Below are positions 1 through 8,382 of a stretch of DNA of 64,000 nt, one piece after another; positions within the stretch are counted from its first letter, which is position 1, and each line of letters begins with the position of its first letter. The translations under genes and the position numbers were made by a program. A model generated the notes under the pieces. The model saw only the letters and a list, made by a program, of their open reading frames with translations, searched no databases and was not told the origin of the DNA. This stretch comes from Rubrivivax sp. (GTDB taxonomy: Bacteria; Pseudomonadota; Gammaproteobacteria; Burkholderiales; Burkholderiaceae_C), in NCBI GenBank assembly GCA_020248915.1, contig JADCGP010000003.1, positions 186,001 to 250,000 of the forward strand, in the 5' to 3' direction.

Positions 1-168
1 GTTGCGGGTGTCGATCGTGGCCGGCTCGCCGATCGCCTTGAGCATGCGCTCGGCGGCGGTGGCGTAGGCCAGCGGGTTGCGCTTGCACTCGGCGAGGTAG
101 TCCTCGAGGGACAGCTCCTCCTCGCGGGTGCGCTCGTAGCGGGCGGCAAAGTGGCTGATCACGTCCAT
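1..168 (-). CDS. prkA: PrkA serine protein kinase, N-terminal fragment
   Basis: This is the first 56 codons of a leftward gene cut by the window edge. The peptide begins MDVISHFAARYERTREEE and contains LEDYLAECKRNPLAYATAAE followed by RMLKAIGEP, which I recognise as the conserved N-terminus of PrkA (YeaG in E. coli). PrkA is an AAA+/kinase-like protein linked to stress and nutrient responses, usually followed by yeaH- and spoVR-like genes. The start is ATG at 168 with a strong GGAGGT Shine-Dalgarno at 173-178. It diverges from the MFS gene across a 374-nt spacer holding a strong hairpin. The kinase and AAA domains lie outside the window, so only the N-terminus supports the call. Confidence 0.85.
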   Translation of the reverse strand, partial: MDVISHFAARYERTREEELSLEDYLAECKRNPLAYATAAERMLKAIGEPATIDTRN

Positions 169-542
169 GCTGACCTCCGTGGGCGGGCCGCGACCGCGGG
201 GCGGACGGCCCGGCCGGCGTGTCGCGGCCGGGAAGCTCTGATGGCGTCCCGGCTTCACGGGCCCGGGCGCCATCAGAGCTTTCCGGTCGGATGTGCCGCG
301 CCCGCGGCCGGGGAGGCCGCGCGCGCCTTGGCAGTCAGGATGAACGTGTCGGCAGCGGCATGTGGCAGCGAGTACAGACCCCTTTGTACGGCATTTCGGC
401 GGCGCCGTCCCAACCCCCGGCGGCATGCCCGTGCATCGGCGCGCAAGGACCGTCCCGCCCTGCAGGGTTCAACGCGCCCTCGCCAGCGCCCGCCGACAGG
501 GCGCCCGCGGCGCCGAACGCACCGCGTGAGAACATCGCGACC
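169..542. promoter_or_regulatory. Divergent spacer with a 19-bp-stem hairpin
   Basis: This is the 374-nt gene-free region between the prkA start and the MFS start. Arms 228-246 and 268-286 are inverted copies (CCGGGAAGCTCTGATGGCG against its complement) with one mismatch that can still wobble-pair, and the loop is 21 nt. A second small inverted repeat, GTACA-N8-TGTAC, lies at 372-389. The hairpin sits 60-118 nt upstream of the prkA start, so it could be a leader structure of prkA or an operator or terminator-like element for either gene. No convincing -35/-10 pair was found. Confidence 0.6.
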
Positions 543-1721
543 GTGAACCGGCATCTCTGGCTCCTGGTGTTCTGCCAGGGCATGTTCCTGACCAACAACG
601 TCACGTTCATCGCGATCAACGGGCTCGTGGGGCTTTCGCTCGCGCCGCTGGGCTGGATGGCGACGCTGCCGGTGATGGGCTACGTGGTGGGCGGGGCGCT
701 GAGCGCGCCCCTGGTGGCGCGGCTGCAGGCGCGCCACGGGCGCAAGCGCTGCTTCCAGCTCGGCCTCGTCGTCGCGATGGCCAGCGGCGCCTCGTGCGCG
801 CTGGCTGCCGCCCAGGGGTGGTTCTGGATGCTGGTGGCCAGCACCGTCGTGGCCGGCTTCTACAGCGCCAACGCGTCGCTGTACCGCTTCGCCGGGCCCG
901 AGCTGGTGGCGCCTGGGCTCAAGGAGAAGGCGATCTCGCTGGTGCTGGCCGGCGGCATCATCGGTGCCTTTGCCGGGCCCAACCTGGCCAGCGCGACGCG
1001 CGAACTGGCGGCCGTGAAGTTCGTTGCCAGCTACATCGCGCTGATCGGCGTGGCGGGCCTGGCGCTGCTGGCGCTGTCGTTCATCCGCTTCCCGGAGCAC
1101 GTGGCGCCCAGGCCCGGGGCCGGCAGCGGGCGGCCGCTGTCGGAGATCGCGCGCCAGCCGGCCTTCATCGTCGCCGTGGCCGCCGGAGCGCTCGGCTTCG
1201 GCGTGATGAACCTGCTGATGGCCGCCACCCCGCTGGCCATGCAGCAGTGCCGGCATCCGTTCGACAGCGCGGCGCTGGTGCTCGAGTGGCACGTGCTGGG
1301 CATGTTCGTGCCGAGCTTCTTCACCGGCCACCTGATCAAGCGCTTCGGCCCGCTGCCCGTGATGGCCGTCGGCGCGCTGCTCAACTTCGTCTGCGTGGGA
1401 GTGGCGCTGTCGGGCGTCGAGCTGATGCAGTTCCTGGTGGCGCTGTTCGTGCTGGGCGTGGGCTGGAACTTCCTCTACACCGGCGGCAGCACGCTGCTGA
1501 CCACCACCTACCGCCCGGAGGAGAAGAACAAGGCCCAGGGCGCGATGGACACCTGCGTGTTCGCGACGATGGCCGTGACGTCCTTCGCCTCCGGGGCGCT
1601 GGTCACCACGCAGGGCTGGCAGATGCTGAACCTGGGCTCGCTGCTGCCGATCGCGCTGGTGTCCGCGGCGCTGGCGTGGCTGGCCTGGAGCCAGCGCCGG
1701 CAGCGCGCGCACGCGGCGTGA
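543..1721 (+). CDS. MFS transporter
   Basis: This is a 392-residue polytopic inner-membrane protein with the hydrophobic periodicity of a 12-helix major facilitator. The loop 2-3 region carries an MFS-like basic motif (ARLQARHGRKR), and a second half-repeat with GHLIKRFGPLP supports a duplicated six-helix fold. The substrate cannot be told. I chose GTG at 543 because upstream codons are low-complexity Pro/Ala/Arg and would add about 108 non-membrane residues; ATG at 219 or an internal ATG remain formal alternatives. The stop overlaps the GTG start of the following solute-binding protein (GTGA), so the two are probably translated together. An MFS carrier paired with a periplasmic peptide-type receptor is unusual. 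Confidence 0.8.
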   Translation: MNRHLWLLVFCQGMFLTNNVTFIAINGLVGLSLAPLGWMATLPVMGYVVGGALSAPLVARLQARHGRKRCFQLGLVVAMASGASCALAAAQGWFWMLVASTVVAGFYSANASLYRFAGPELVAPGLKEKAISLVLAGGIIGAFAGPNLASATRELAAVKFVASYIALIGVAGLALLALSFIRFPEHVAPRPGAGSGRPLSEIARQPAFIVAVAAGALGFGVMNLLMAATPLAMQQCRHPFDSAALVLEWHVLGMFVPSFFTGHLIKRFGPLPVMAVGALLNFVCVGVALSGVELMQFLVALFVLGVGWNFLYTGGSTLLTTTYRPEEKNKAQGAMDTCVFATMAVTSFASGALVTTQGWQMLNLGSLLPIALVSAALAWLAWSQRRQRAHAA

Positions 1722-3550
1722 GCGCGGCCGTGGCACGTCGGCGGTCCTGTCTCCTGCTGCTCGGCACGGCACTGGCCGGCGCGGCGGTGCGGTCGCAGGG
1801 CGCTTCCGCTTCGAACGCCCCGCCCACGCCCCGGGCGGCCAAGGTGCTGCGCATCGCCAGCCCCAGCGAGACCGGCTTCGACCCGGCGCGCGCCGGCGAC
1901 ATCCCGTCGCTGCTGGTCATCAGCCACCTGTTCGAGCCGCTGCTGGGCTTCGACCCCCTGGCGCGGCCGGTGAAGCTGCGCCCGCGCACCGCCGCGGCGA
2001 TGCCGGAATCCTCGGCGGACTACCGCACCTGGACGGTGAAGGTGCAGCCGGGCATCTTCTTCACCGACCACCCGGCCTTCCAGGGCCGGCGGCGCGAGCT
2101 GACCGCGGCCGACTACGTCTACTCGATCAAGCGCCTGGCCGACCCGGCGCACAAAAGCACCGCCTGGAGCGGCCTCGAGCAGACCGGCATCACGGATCTG
2201 GCCGCCGCGCGCCGCCAGGCCCTCGAGCAGAAGAAGCCCTTCGACTACGACCGCCCGATCGAGGGCCTGGTGGCGCTCGACCGCTACACGATCCGCTTCC
2301 AGCTCGACGCCGGCCGGCCGCGCTTCCCGTACCAGATCGCCGAGACGACGACCGGCGCCGTCGCGCGCGAGGTCATCGAGGCCGTGGGCGAGCTCGCGCC
2401 GCAGCACCCGGTGGGCACCGGGCCGTTCCGCCTGGCCGAGTGGCGACGCGCCTCGCGCATCGTGCTCGAGCGGAACCCCGGCTACCGCGAGGTCCGCTAC
2501 GACGCCGAGCCGGCCGCGGACGATGCGGAGGGCCAGCGCATCCTGGCCCGGATGAGGGGCCGCCGGCTGCCGATGATCGACCGCGTCGAGATCGCCATCA
2601 TCGACGAGTCGCAGCCGACCTGGCTTGCCTTCCTGAACGACGAGGCCGATCTGGTCGTGCTGCCGCCGGAGTTCACCGGCGTCGCCATGCCCGGGGGGCG
2701 GATCGCCCCGCACCTGGCCCGGCGCGGCATCCGGGCCCAGCGCGTGACGCTGCCGGCCAGCTACTACACGATGTTCAACATGGAGCACCCGGTGGTGGGC
2801 GGCTATGCGCCGCACCAGGTGGCGCTCCGGCGGGCCGTCGCGCTCGGCATCGACGTGCAGCGCGAGATCGAGCTGCTGCGGCACGGCTCGGCAGTGGCCG
2901 CCCAGAGTCCGGTGGCGGTGCACCTCTCGGGCTTCGACCCCGCCTACAAGAGCGAGATGAGCGACCACGACCCGGCGCGCGCCCGGGCGCTGCTCGACCT
3001 CTACGGCTGGCGCGACCGCGACGGCGACGGCTGGCGCGAGCAGCCCGACGGCAGCCCGCTGGTGCTGGAGATGGCCACGCAGCCCAACCAGCAGACCCGC
3101 GGCTTCGACGAACTGATGAAGCGCGACATGGACGCGCTCGGCCTGCGCGTCGTCTTCAGGACCGCGCAGTGGCCCGAGCAGTACAAGGCCGCACGCGCCG
3201 GCAAGCTGACGATGTGGAGCGTGCAGGGCCGCGCCAGCTCCCCCGACGGCCTGGAGGGCCTGCTGCGCTACAACGGCGCGGCCAAGGGCGGCATCAACCT
3301 CGCGCGCTTCGACCACCCGGCGATGAACGCGGTCATCGAGCGGCTGCTGGCGCTGCCCGACGGGCCCGAGCGCGACGCCGCCTTCCGCGAGGCCAAGCGC
3401 CTCACCGCGGTGTGGATGCCGTACAAGCTGCGCACGCACCCGGTGCAGGTGACGCTGACGCAGCCGTGGCTGGTCGGCTTCCGGCGGCCGCTGTTCTGGA
3501 GCAACTGGTTCGAGACGGTGGACCTCGAGCCGCGCGCGCGCGCAGACTGA
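1718..3550 (+). CDS. Periplasmic peptide/nickel-type ABC solute-binding protein
   Basis: This is a 610-residue secreted protein of the SBP_bac_5 (OppA/DppA) family. An N-terminal Arg-rich stretch and hydrophobic core (ARRRSCLLLLGTALAG) form a signal peptide ending near residue 30. The mature part shows family features such as DFDPARAGD-like entry sequence, TAADYVYSIKRLADP and HPVGTGPFRL. It normally delivers oligopeptides to an ABC permease, but no permease or ATPase lies beside it; the only partner is the overlapping upstream MFS gene. GTG at 1718 is favoured by the GTGA overlap and gives a complete signal peptide. The gene ends 42 nt from the convergent parB stop. Confidence 0.85.
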   Translation: MSAAVARRRSCLLLLGTALAGAAVRSQGASASNAPPTPRAAKVLRIASPSETGFDPARAGDIPSLLVISHLFEPLLGFDPLARPVKLRPRTAAAMPESSADYRTWTVKVQPGIFFTDHPAFQGRRRELTAADYVYSIKRLADPAHKSTAWSGLEQTGITDLAAARRQALEQKKPFDYDRPIEGLVALDRYTIRFQLDAGRPRFPYQIAETTTGAVAREVIEAVGELAPQHPVGTGPFRLAEWRRASRIVLERNPGYREVRYDAEPAADDAEGQRILARMRGRRLPMIDRVEIAIIDESQPTWLAFLNDEADLVVLPPEFTGVAMPGGRIAPHLARRGIRAQRVTLPASYYTMFNMEHPVVGGYAPHQVALRRAVALGIDVQREIELLRHGSAVAAQSPVAVHLSGFDPAYKSEMSDHDPARARALLDLYGWRDRDGDGWREQPDGSPLVLEMATQPNQQTRGFDELMKRDMDALGLRVVFRTAQWPEQYKAARAGKLTMWSVQGRASSPDGLEGLLRYNGAAKGGINLARFDHPAMNAVIERLLALPDGPERDAAFREAKRLTAVWMPYKLRTHPVQVTLTQPWLVGFRRPLFWSNWFETVDLEPRARAD

Positions 3551-3592
3551 CGCAGGCGGCGCCGCGCCCGCATTCGCGGGCCCCGGGGCGCG

Positions 3593-4495
3593 TCAGCCCT
3601 CGCCCGCGCCGAGCTTGTCGAGCAGCCCGTTCAGCTCGTCGAGCGAGTCGAAGCGGATCGCGACCTCGCCCTGCTCGCCGCGCTGGGTGCGGCGCCGGAC
3701 ACGGATCTCCACCGGGGCGGCCAGCACGTCGGCCAGGCGCTCCTGCAGGCGCGCGATCTGGCGCTCGGCGGCACGGTCGGCAGCCCGCGCCTTGCCGGCC
3801 GCGCCTGCCTTGCCGCGCGCGGGCCGCACCGCGCGGGCGACCAGCGTTTCGGTCTGCCGCACGCTGAGCTTGCGCGCGACGACCTGCTGCGCCGTCATCG
3901 CCTGTTCGGCCGCGGGCAGCGCCAGCAGCGCGCGCGCGTGGCCCATGTCGAGGTCGCCCGCCATCAGCAGCGTGCGCACCGGCTCGGCCAGGTTCAGCAG
4001 GCGCAGGAGGTTGCTCGCCGCGCTGCGCGAGCGGCCCACCGCCTGCGCGGCCTGCTCGTGCGTCAGGCCGAACTCGCCGACGAGGCGCTGCAGCCCTTGC
4101 GCCTCCTCCAGCGGGTTCAGGTCCTCGCGCTGGATGTTCTCGATCAGCGCCATCACCGCGGCCGACTCGTCGGGCACGTCGCGCACCAGCACGGGCACCG
4201 CGTCCAGCCCGGCCAGCGCCGCCGCCCGCACCCGGCGCTCGCCGGCGATGATCTCGTAGCGCCCGTCACCCACCGGGCGCACCAGCACGGGCTGCATCAC
4301 GCCCTGGCTGCGGATGCTCTCGGCCAGCTCGTAAAGCGCCCCCTCGTCCATGCGGGTCCGCGGCTGGTAGCGGCCGGGGCTGAGCCGGGCCAGCTCGAGC
4401 CGGGTCGGTGCATCGTCCGGCGCCTGCTCGCCGACGACCTTGGGCCCGAGCAGCGCCTCGAGACCCAGGCCGAGGCCTTTCTTCCTGGTTGCCAT
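3593..4495 (-). CDS. parB: Chromosome-partitioning protein ParB
   Basis: This 300-residue protein loads at parS sites, forms CTP-dependent clamps, spreads along DNA and stimulates ParA to segregate the origin region. Visible features are the N-terminal KKGLGLGLEALLG stretch (ParA-activating peptide), the CTP-binding GERRVRAA motif at about residues 85-92, ENIQREDLNP at 119-128, a helix-turn-helix near 143-165 (LTHEQAAQAVGRSRSAASN) and a C-terminal dimerisation domain. It starts at ATG 4495. Unusually, it is not directly downstream of parA: a GNAT gene and the oppositely oriented argC lie between them, so it must have its own promoter in the 177-nt spacer shared with argC. Candidate parS sites are at 7800 and 8739. 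Confidence 0.96.
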   Translation of the reverse strand: MATRKKGLGLGLEALLGPKVVGEQAPDDAPTRLELARLSPGRYQPRTRMDEGALYELAESIRSQGVMQPVLVRPVGDGRYEIIAGERRVRAAALAGLDAVPVLVRDVPDESAAVMALIENIQREDLNPLEEAQGLQRLVGEFGLTHEQAAQAVGRSRSAASNLLRLLNLAEPVRTLLMAGDLDMGHARALLALPAAEQAMTAQQVVARKLSVRQTETLVARAVRPARGKAGAAGKARAADRAAERQIARLQERLADVLAAPVEIRVRRRTQRGEQGEVAIRFDSLDELNGLLDKLGAGEG

Positions 4496-4672
4496 GCCGG
4501 GATTGTGGCGGCAAGCGTGGCGCCGCGGCTCGGGGCCGCCCCCGGGCGCGCGCCGCGGCACGGTGGCCGACCCGCCCTGGCGTGACGGCGCTATGCTGCG
4601 GGCTGGTCCGCGGCTTTCCCACACGGCGTGTGGCACGAGCGCGGCGATCGGCCCCGAGGGCAAGAGTCCACC

Positions 4673-5614
4673 ATGTCGCACACCGTCTTCGTCGATGGCC
4701 AGGAAGGCACCACCGGGCTGCGCATCCACGAGTACCTCGCCGCGCGCCCCGACATCGAGCTGCTGCGCATCGATGCCGCGCGCCGCAAGGACCCGGCCGA
4801 GCGCGCGCGGCTGCTCAACGCCGCCGACGTGGCCTTCCTGTGCCTGCCCGACGACGCCGCACGCGAGGCGGTGGCGATGGTGACCAACCGGCGCACCTGC
4901 GTCATCGACGCCAGCACCGCGCACCGCACGCAGCCCGGTTGGGTGTTCGGCCTGCCCGAGCTGGTGCCCGGTCAGCGCGCCGCGCTGCGCGCGTCCAAGC
5001 GCATCGCCAACCCGGGCTGCCACTCCACCGCCTTCGTGCTGCTGATGCGGCCGCTGGTCGATGCCGGCCTTGTGCCGCCGGGGCACCCGCTCAGTGCGAC
5101 ATCGATCACCGGCTACTCCGGCGGCGGCAGGAAGGTCATCGAGCAGTACCAGGCCGTGCCGCTGCCGGCCGGCCTGCAGGCGCCGCGGCCGTATGCGCTG
5201 GGCCTGACGCACAAGCATCTTCCGGAGATGACGCTGCACGGCGGCCTCGAGGCGCGGCCGATCTTCATGCCGGTGATCGCCCCGTTCTACAAGGGCCTGG
5301 CTGTCAGCGTGCCGCTGCCGCTGCGATCGCTGGGCATCGCGCCCGAGGCGTTGCAGCGCGCGTACGAGCAGCGTTATGGCGGCGAGCGCTTCGTGCGTGT
5401 GATGCCCCTTCGCGACGCCGCCACCCTGGCGGAGGGCTCTCTCGACGTGCAGGGATGCAACGACACCAACCGTGTCGACCTGTTCGTCTTTGCCAACGAC
5501 GAGCAGGCCCTCGTCGTCGCCCGGCTCGACAACCTGGGCAAGGGCGCCAGCGGCGCCGCGGTGCAGTCGATGAACGTGCACCTCGGCCTGGACGAAGGCC
5601 TGGGCCTGGGCTGA
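4673..5614 (+). CDS. argC: N-acetyl-gamma-glutamyl-phosphate reductase (type 2)
   Basis: This cytoplasmic NADPH-dependent enzyme reduces N-acetylglutamyl phosphate to the semialdehyde in arginine synthesis. The protein is 313 residues, matching the shorter type-2 ArgC family. Visible are the N-terminal nucleotide-binding [14 protein letters not shown] stretch, LPELVPG, and the active-site cysteine in NPGCHST (about residue 116). It starts at ATG 4673, since the preceding 15 in-frame codons lack family character. It diverges from parB and points toward the GNAT gene, with a long imperfect inverted repeat in the convergent spacer. Its insertion between parA and parB on the opposite strand is a rearranged layout. 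Confidence 0.95.
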   Translation: MSHTVFVDGQEGTTGLRIHEYLAARPDIELLRIDAARRKDPAERARLLNAADVAFLCLPDDAAREAVAMVTNRRTCVIDASTAHRTQPGWVFGLPELVPGQRAALRASKRIANPGCHSTAFVLLMRPLVDAGLVPPGHPLSATSITGYSGGGRKVIEQYQAVPLPAGLQAPRPYALGLTHKHLPEMTLHGGLEARPIFMPVIAPFYKGLAVSVPLPLRSLGIAPEALQRAYEQRYGGERFVRVMPLRDAATLAEGSLDVQGCNDTNRVDLFVFANDEQALVVARLDNLGKGASGAAVQSMNVHLGLDEGLGLG

Positions 5615-5688
5615 GCGCGGCGGAACGCGGCGGCGGCGGCCTGGGCTGTCGGGGCAGGGACGCTGCGACGGCTCGGGTGGGGTCAGAG

Positions 5689-5841
5689 GGTGAGAGGCCC
5701 TCCGGCGTGGCCGAGCGGCTTGTCCGAGACGTCCCGATCGGCGCGCAAAGCGCAGCCGCAGCGAAGGCTGCCGCGAGCAGCTGCAACGCCGATCGGGGCG
5801 TCGCGGGCTGTCACGGCGGCGTCGATGGACTGCCTCTCACC
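5689..5841. repeat. Long imperfect inverted repeat between convergent genes
   Basis: Two arms of about 55 nt face each other at 5689-5743 and 5787-5841 around a 43-nt centre. The outer ends match perfectly (GGTGAGAGGC, 5689-5698, with GCCTCTCACC, 5832-5841). The inner ends match 15 of 16 (5728-5743 with 5787-5802). The 29-nt middles are the same length on both sides but poorly conserved, so spacing is symmetric. It lies just after argC, and the GNAT stop codon at 5811 falls inside the right arm. It may be a bidirectional terminator or a dispersed palindromic element. Confidence 0.6.
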
Positions 5842-6671
5842 GTCGCGGGCCCGCTCGGTGCCGCAGGCAGGCCTTCGCGGTGAGTCGCTCCCGGCGGTGG
5901 CACCCGGTAGTGGTAGCCGTAGCCGTCGTCGAACCCCATGCGGCTGTAGACCGCCCGGGCAACGTCGTTTTCCTCGCTGACCTGGAGGTAGGCGACCTTG
6001 GCGCCGCATGATGCCTCCTCAAGAAGCAAGCGCTCACACAGCCAAGGGGCGAGGTGGCGCCCGCGCCAGGCGAGGGCGGTCACCACGTCGTACAGACCGA
6101 CCAGCTCGGCCTCGCGCGCCACCAGCGCGCACGCCGCCACCTCGGACCCGTCCCGGAGCACCGCAGCCCGGCAGGGTACCGGCAGCTGCCCGAGCCGCTC
6201 GGCGTGGCCCTCGATCTCGGCCGCGCTCGAACCGCGCAGCGTGCCCACTGCAAGCGCAAAGTCGGCCAAGCCGGGCGTATGCAGGCGCAGGCCGCCGGGC
6301 GGGGCGGCAGCGGGCGGCGGCGATCCGGCGGCCGCCAAGCGGCGCAGCATCACCCGTGTCGGATCGACCGCGGCCCAGCCCATGCCGGCCAGCGTGGCGT
6401 CGAGGTCGGCCGGCAGCGAGAACGGCGTGATGCGCAGGTGCAGCGGCAGGCCGGCCTCTTCGTAGACGGCTGCGGCCAGCGCGAGGCGCTCCGGCAACGG
6501 CAGCCGGCCTGCGGCCACGGCGTGGATGCAGCGGGCCCGGCGCGCCTTGCCGGGCGCGAACCGGACCAGCCAGCCGTCGATCCAGCGCTGCTGCGGCGGG
6601 GCGCTCGCGTTGAGCGACGCGTCCTCGACGCGCGCCAGCAGCGCCGCGTCCCAGCCCAGCGCGCCGGTCAC
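5811..6671 (-). CDS. GNAT-family N-acetyltransferase
   Basis: This 286-residue cytoplasmic protein has a C-terminal GNAT fold. It carries a motif-A-like AWRGRHLAPWLCERLL around residues 210-225, then YLQVSEENDVARAVYSRMGF, typical of acetyl-CoA-dependent acetyltransferases; the N-terminal half is a divergent GNAT-like region. The substrate is unknown. The GTG start at 6671 overlaps the parA stop (GTGA), so it is translationally coupled to parA and occupies the slot where parB usually sits. The last 30 or so codons (Pro/Ser/Gly-rich) run into the inverted repeat at 5689-5841, suggesting the C-terminus may have been extended by that element. Confidence 0.8.
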   Translation of the reverse strand: MTGALGWDAALLARVEDASLNASAPPQQRWIDGWLVRFAPGKARRARCIHAVAAGRLPLPERLALAAAVYEEAGLPLHLRITPFSLPADLDATLAGMGWAAVDPTRVMLRRLAAAGSPPPAAAPPGGLRLHTPGLADFALAVGTLRGSSAAEIEGHAERLGQLPVPCRAAVLRDGSEVAACALVAREAELVGLYDVVTALAWRGRHLAPWLCERLLLEEASCGAKVAYLQVSEENDVARAVYSRMGFDDGYGYHYRVPPPGATHREGLPAAPSGPATVRGSPSTPP

Positions 6672-7468
6672 GCCGCGGCTGCGCGCGCTGGCGGCGGCGC
6701 GGCGGCAGGCGTGAGCCGGCGGTCCATCTCGCGCGCGAATTCGATGAAGGCCTGCGCGCCCTTGGCCGCCGGGTCGAAGACGACCCCCGGCTGCCCATAG
6801 CTCGGCGCCTCGGCAAGCCGCACGTTGCGCGGGATCACCGTGTCGAAGACCTTGTTGCCGAAGTGCGCCTTCAGCTGCTCGCTCACCTGCTGCTGCAGCG
6901 TGATGCGCGGGTCGAACATCACGCGCAGCAGGCCGATCAGCTGCAGGTCGGGGTTCAGGTTGGCGTGCACCTGGCGGATCGTGTTGACCAGGTCCGACAG
7001 GCCCTCCAGCGCGAAGTACTCGCACTGCATCGGCACGATCACGCCATGCGCCGCGACCAGGCCGTTGAGGGTCAGCAGGCTCAGGCTGGGCGGGCAGTCG
7101 ATCAGCGCGAAGTCGTACTCCGCAACGACGGCGGCCAGCGCGCCGCGCAGTCGCCGCTCGCGCCGGTCGAGGTCGACGAGCTCGACCTCGGCGCCGGCAA
7201 GCTCGCGGTTGGCGCCCACGATGTCATAGCCCCCCGCCTCGCTACGGCTTCGCGCTTGGGCGATGGTCGCGGTCTCGAGCAGCACCTGGTAGACGCTGTG
7301 CGCGAGTTGGCGCTTGTCGACCCCCGATCCCATCGTCGCATTGCCCTGGGGGTCGAGGTCGACCACCAGCACCCGGCGGCCGATCCGGGCCAGGCCGGCC
7401 GCCAGGTTGACGGTGGTCGTGGTCTTGCCGACGCCGCCTTTCTGGTTGGCGATGCAGAAGGTTCTCAT
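6668..7468 (-). CDS. parA: Chromosome-partitioning ATPase ParA
   Basis: This 266-residue Walker-type ATPase works with ParB-parS to segregate the chromosome origin. The deviant Walker A motif KGGVGKTTTT spans about residues 10-19, the A' motif appears in VVDLDPQGNAT, and Walker B is FALIDCPPSLS. The length fits a chromosomal (small, soj-like) ParA rather than a plasmid ParA with an N-terminal HTH. It starts at ATG 7468. It lies downstream of rsmG after a 269-nt spacer and overlaps the GNAT start by 4 nt. The rsmG-parA order is the usual betaproteobacterial origin-proximal arrangement. Confidence 0.96.
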   Translation of the reverse strand: MRTFCIANQKGGVGKTTTTVNLAAGLARIGRRVLVVDLDPQGNATMGSGVDKRQLAHSVYQVLLETATIAQARSRSEAGGYDIVGANRELAGAEVELVDLDRRERRLRGALAAVVAEYDFALIDCPPSLSLLTLNGLVAAHGVIVPMQCEYFALEGLSDLVNTIRQVHANLNPDLQLIGLLRVMFDPRITLQQQVSEQLKAHFGNKVFDTVIPRNVRLAEAPSYGQPGVVFDPAAKGAQAFIEFAREMDRRLTPAAAPPPARAAAA

Positions 7469-7737
7469 GGCATGGGCAGGGCAGGCTTGGGGCCGCGACG
7501 GGGCACGATTGCGGGCCGGCGAGCGTAGCGCAGATTCGGCGTGGCCCACAGCCTTCGGCCTGCGGCGGGGCGCGGGGCGAACCCCGAGGTCCCGCCTTGG
7601 AGGGTCGCGCCGGGCAAGCTTGCTCTCCCGGGGCTCCCGGTGTGGCGTGCCGGCGCCGCCGGGCGGCTGCCAGCGGTGTCGTCGATCGACGCGGGCCCCG
7701 GCAGATTCGCAGGCAAGCGGCGCGGACTCTCGCCCTC

Positions 7738-8382
7738 TCAGCCGCGCGGCCGCATCCACACCGCGCAGCGGCTGCCGTCCAGTTCCGGCACGCGCAGCGG
7801 TTCCACGTGGAACACCTCCACGTCGGCGGGCAGGGCGGCCATCTCGGCCCGCGGCTCGCGGCCCTTCATTGCCAGCCAGACGCCTTGCGCCGCGCGCGCG
7901 CGCGCGCTCAGCCGGACGAAGTCCGCCAGGCTGCCGAAGGCGCGGCTGACGATCACGTCGTGGGGGTCGGCGACCTCCTCGACACGGCCGTGCCGCACCT
8001 CGACGTTGCCCAGCCGCAGCGCCCCCGCCACCTGGCGCACGAACGCGGCCTTCTTGGCGACGGCGTCGATGCTGCACACCCGCCACTCAGGCGCCGCGAT
8101 CGCGACCACCACCCCGGGCAGGCCGCCGCCGCTGCCGACATCGAGCAGGCGACCCCCTGCCGGCCGCTCGCGCCGCAGCGGCGCGACGATGCCCAGGCAG
8201 TCGAGCAGGTGCTGCACGACCATCGAACTGCGCTCGCGCACGGCGCTCAGGTTGTGGCTGCGGTTCCAGCGTTCCAGCAGGTCGAGATACTGCTGCAGCC
8301 GGTCGAGCTGAAGTTCGTCCAGCGACACGCCGAGCGCGCGGGCGCCGGCGTCGATCTGCTGGCGCTCCTCGGGGCGGTTCAA
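7738..8382 (-). CDS. rsmG: 16S rRNA (guanine-N7) methyltransferase RsmG
   Basis: This 214-residue SAM-dependent enzyme methylates G527 of 16S rRNA (formerly GidB). The SAM-binding motif [12 protein letters not shown] and the following [11 protein letters not shown] are clear, as is the substrate-side HNLSAVRE stretch near the N-terminus. I chose TTG at 8382 because it overlaps the mnmG stop (TTGA), gives the expected family length and begins before the conserved N-terminal helix; no ATG fits. The gene carries a perfect parS-type palindrome at 7800-7813 near its 3' end. Confidence 0.93.
   Translation of the reverse strand: MNRPEERQQIDAGARALGVSLDELQLDRLQQYLDLLERWNRSHNLSAVRERSSMVVQHLLDCLGIVAPLRRERPAGGRLLDVGSGGGLPGVVVAIAAPEWRVCSIDAVAKKAAFVRQVAGALRLGNVEVRHGRVEEVADPHDVIVSRAFGSLADFVRLSARARAAQGVWLAMKGREPRAEMAALPADVEVFHVEPLRVPELDGSRCAVWMRPRG
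7800..7813. promoter_or_regulatory. parS site (ParB-binding), in rsmG
   Basis: GTTCCACGTGGAAC is a perfect 14-nt palindrome with the CACGTG core. It matches the Pseudomonas-type parS consensus TGTTCCACGTGGAACA at all but the outermost left base. It lies in the 3' part of rsmG, 330 nt upstream of parA. Confidence 0.85.

Noticed and set aside
273..1772. Long open frame of about 500 codons antisense to the MFS gene
   Set aside because: It is rich in Arg, His, Gln and Ala with no domain, as expected from stop-poor GC-rich DNA opposite a real gene.
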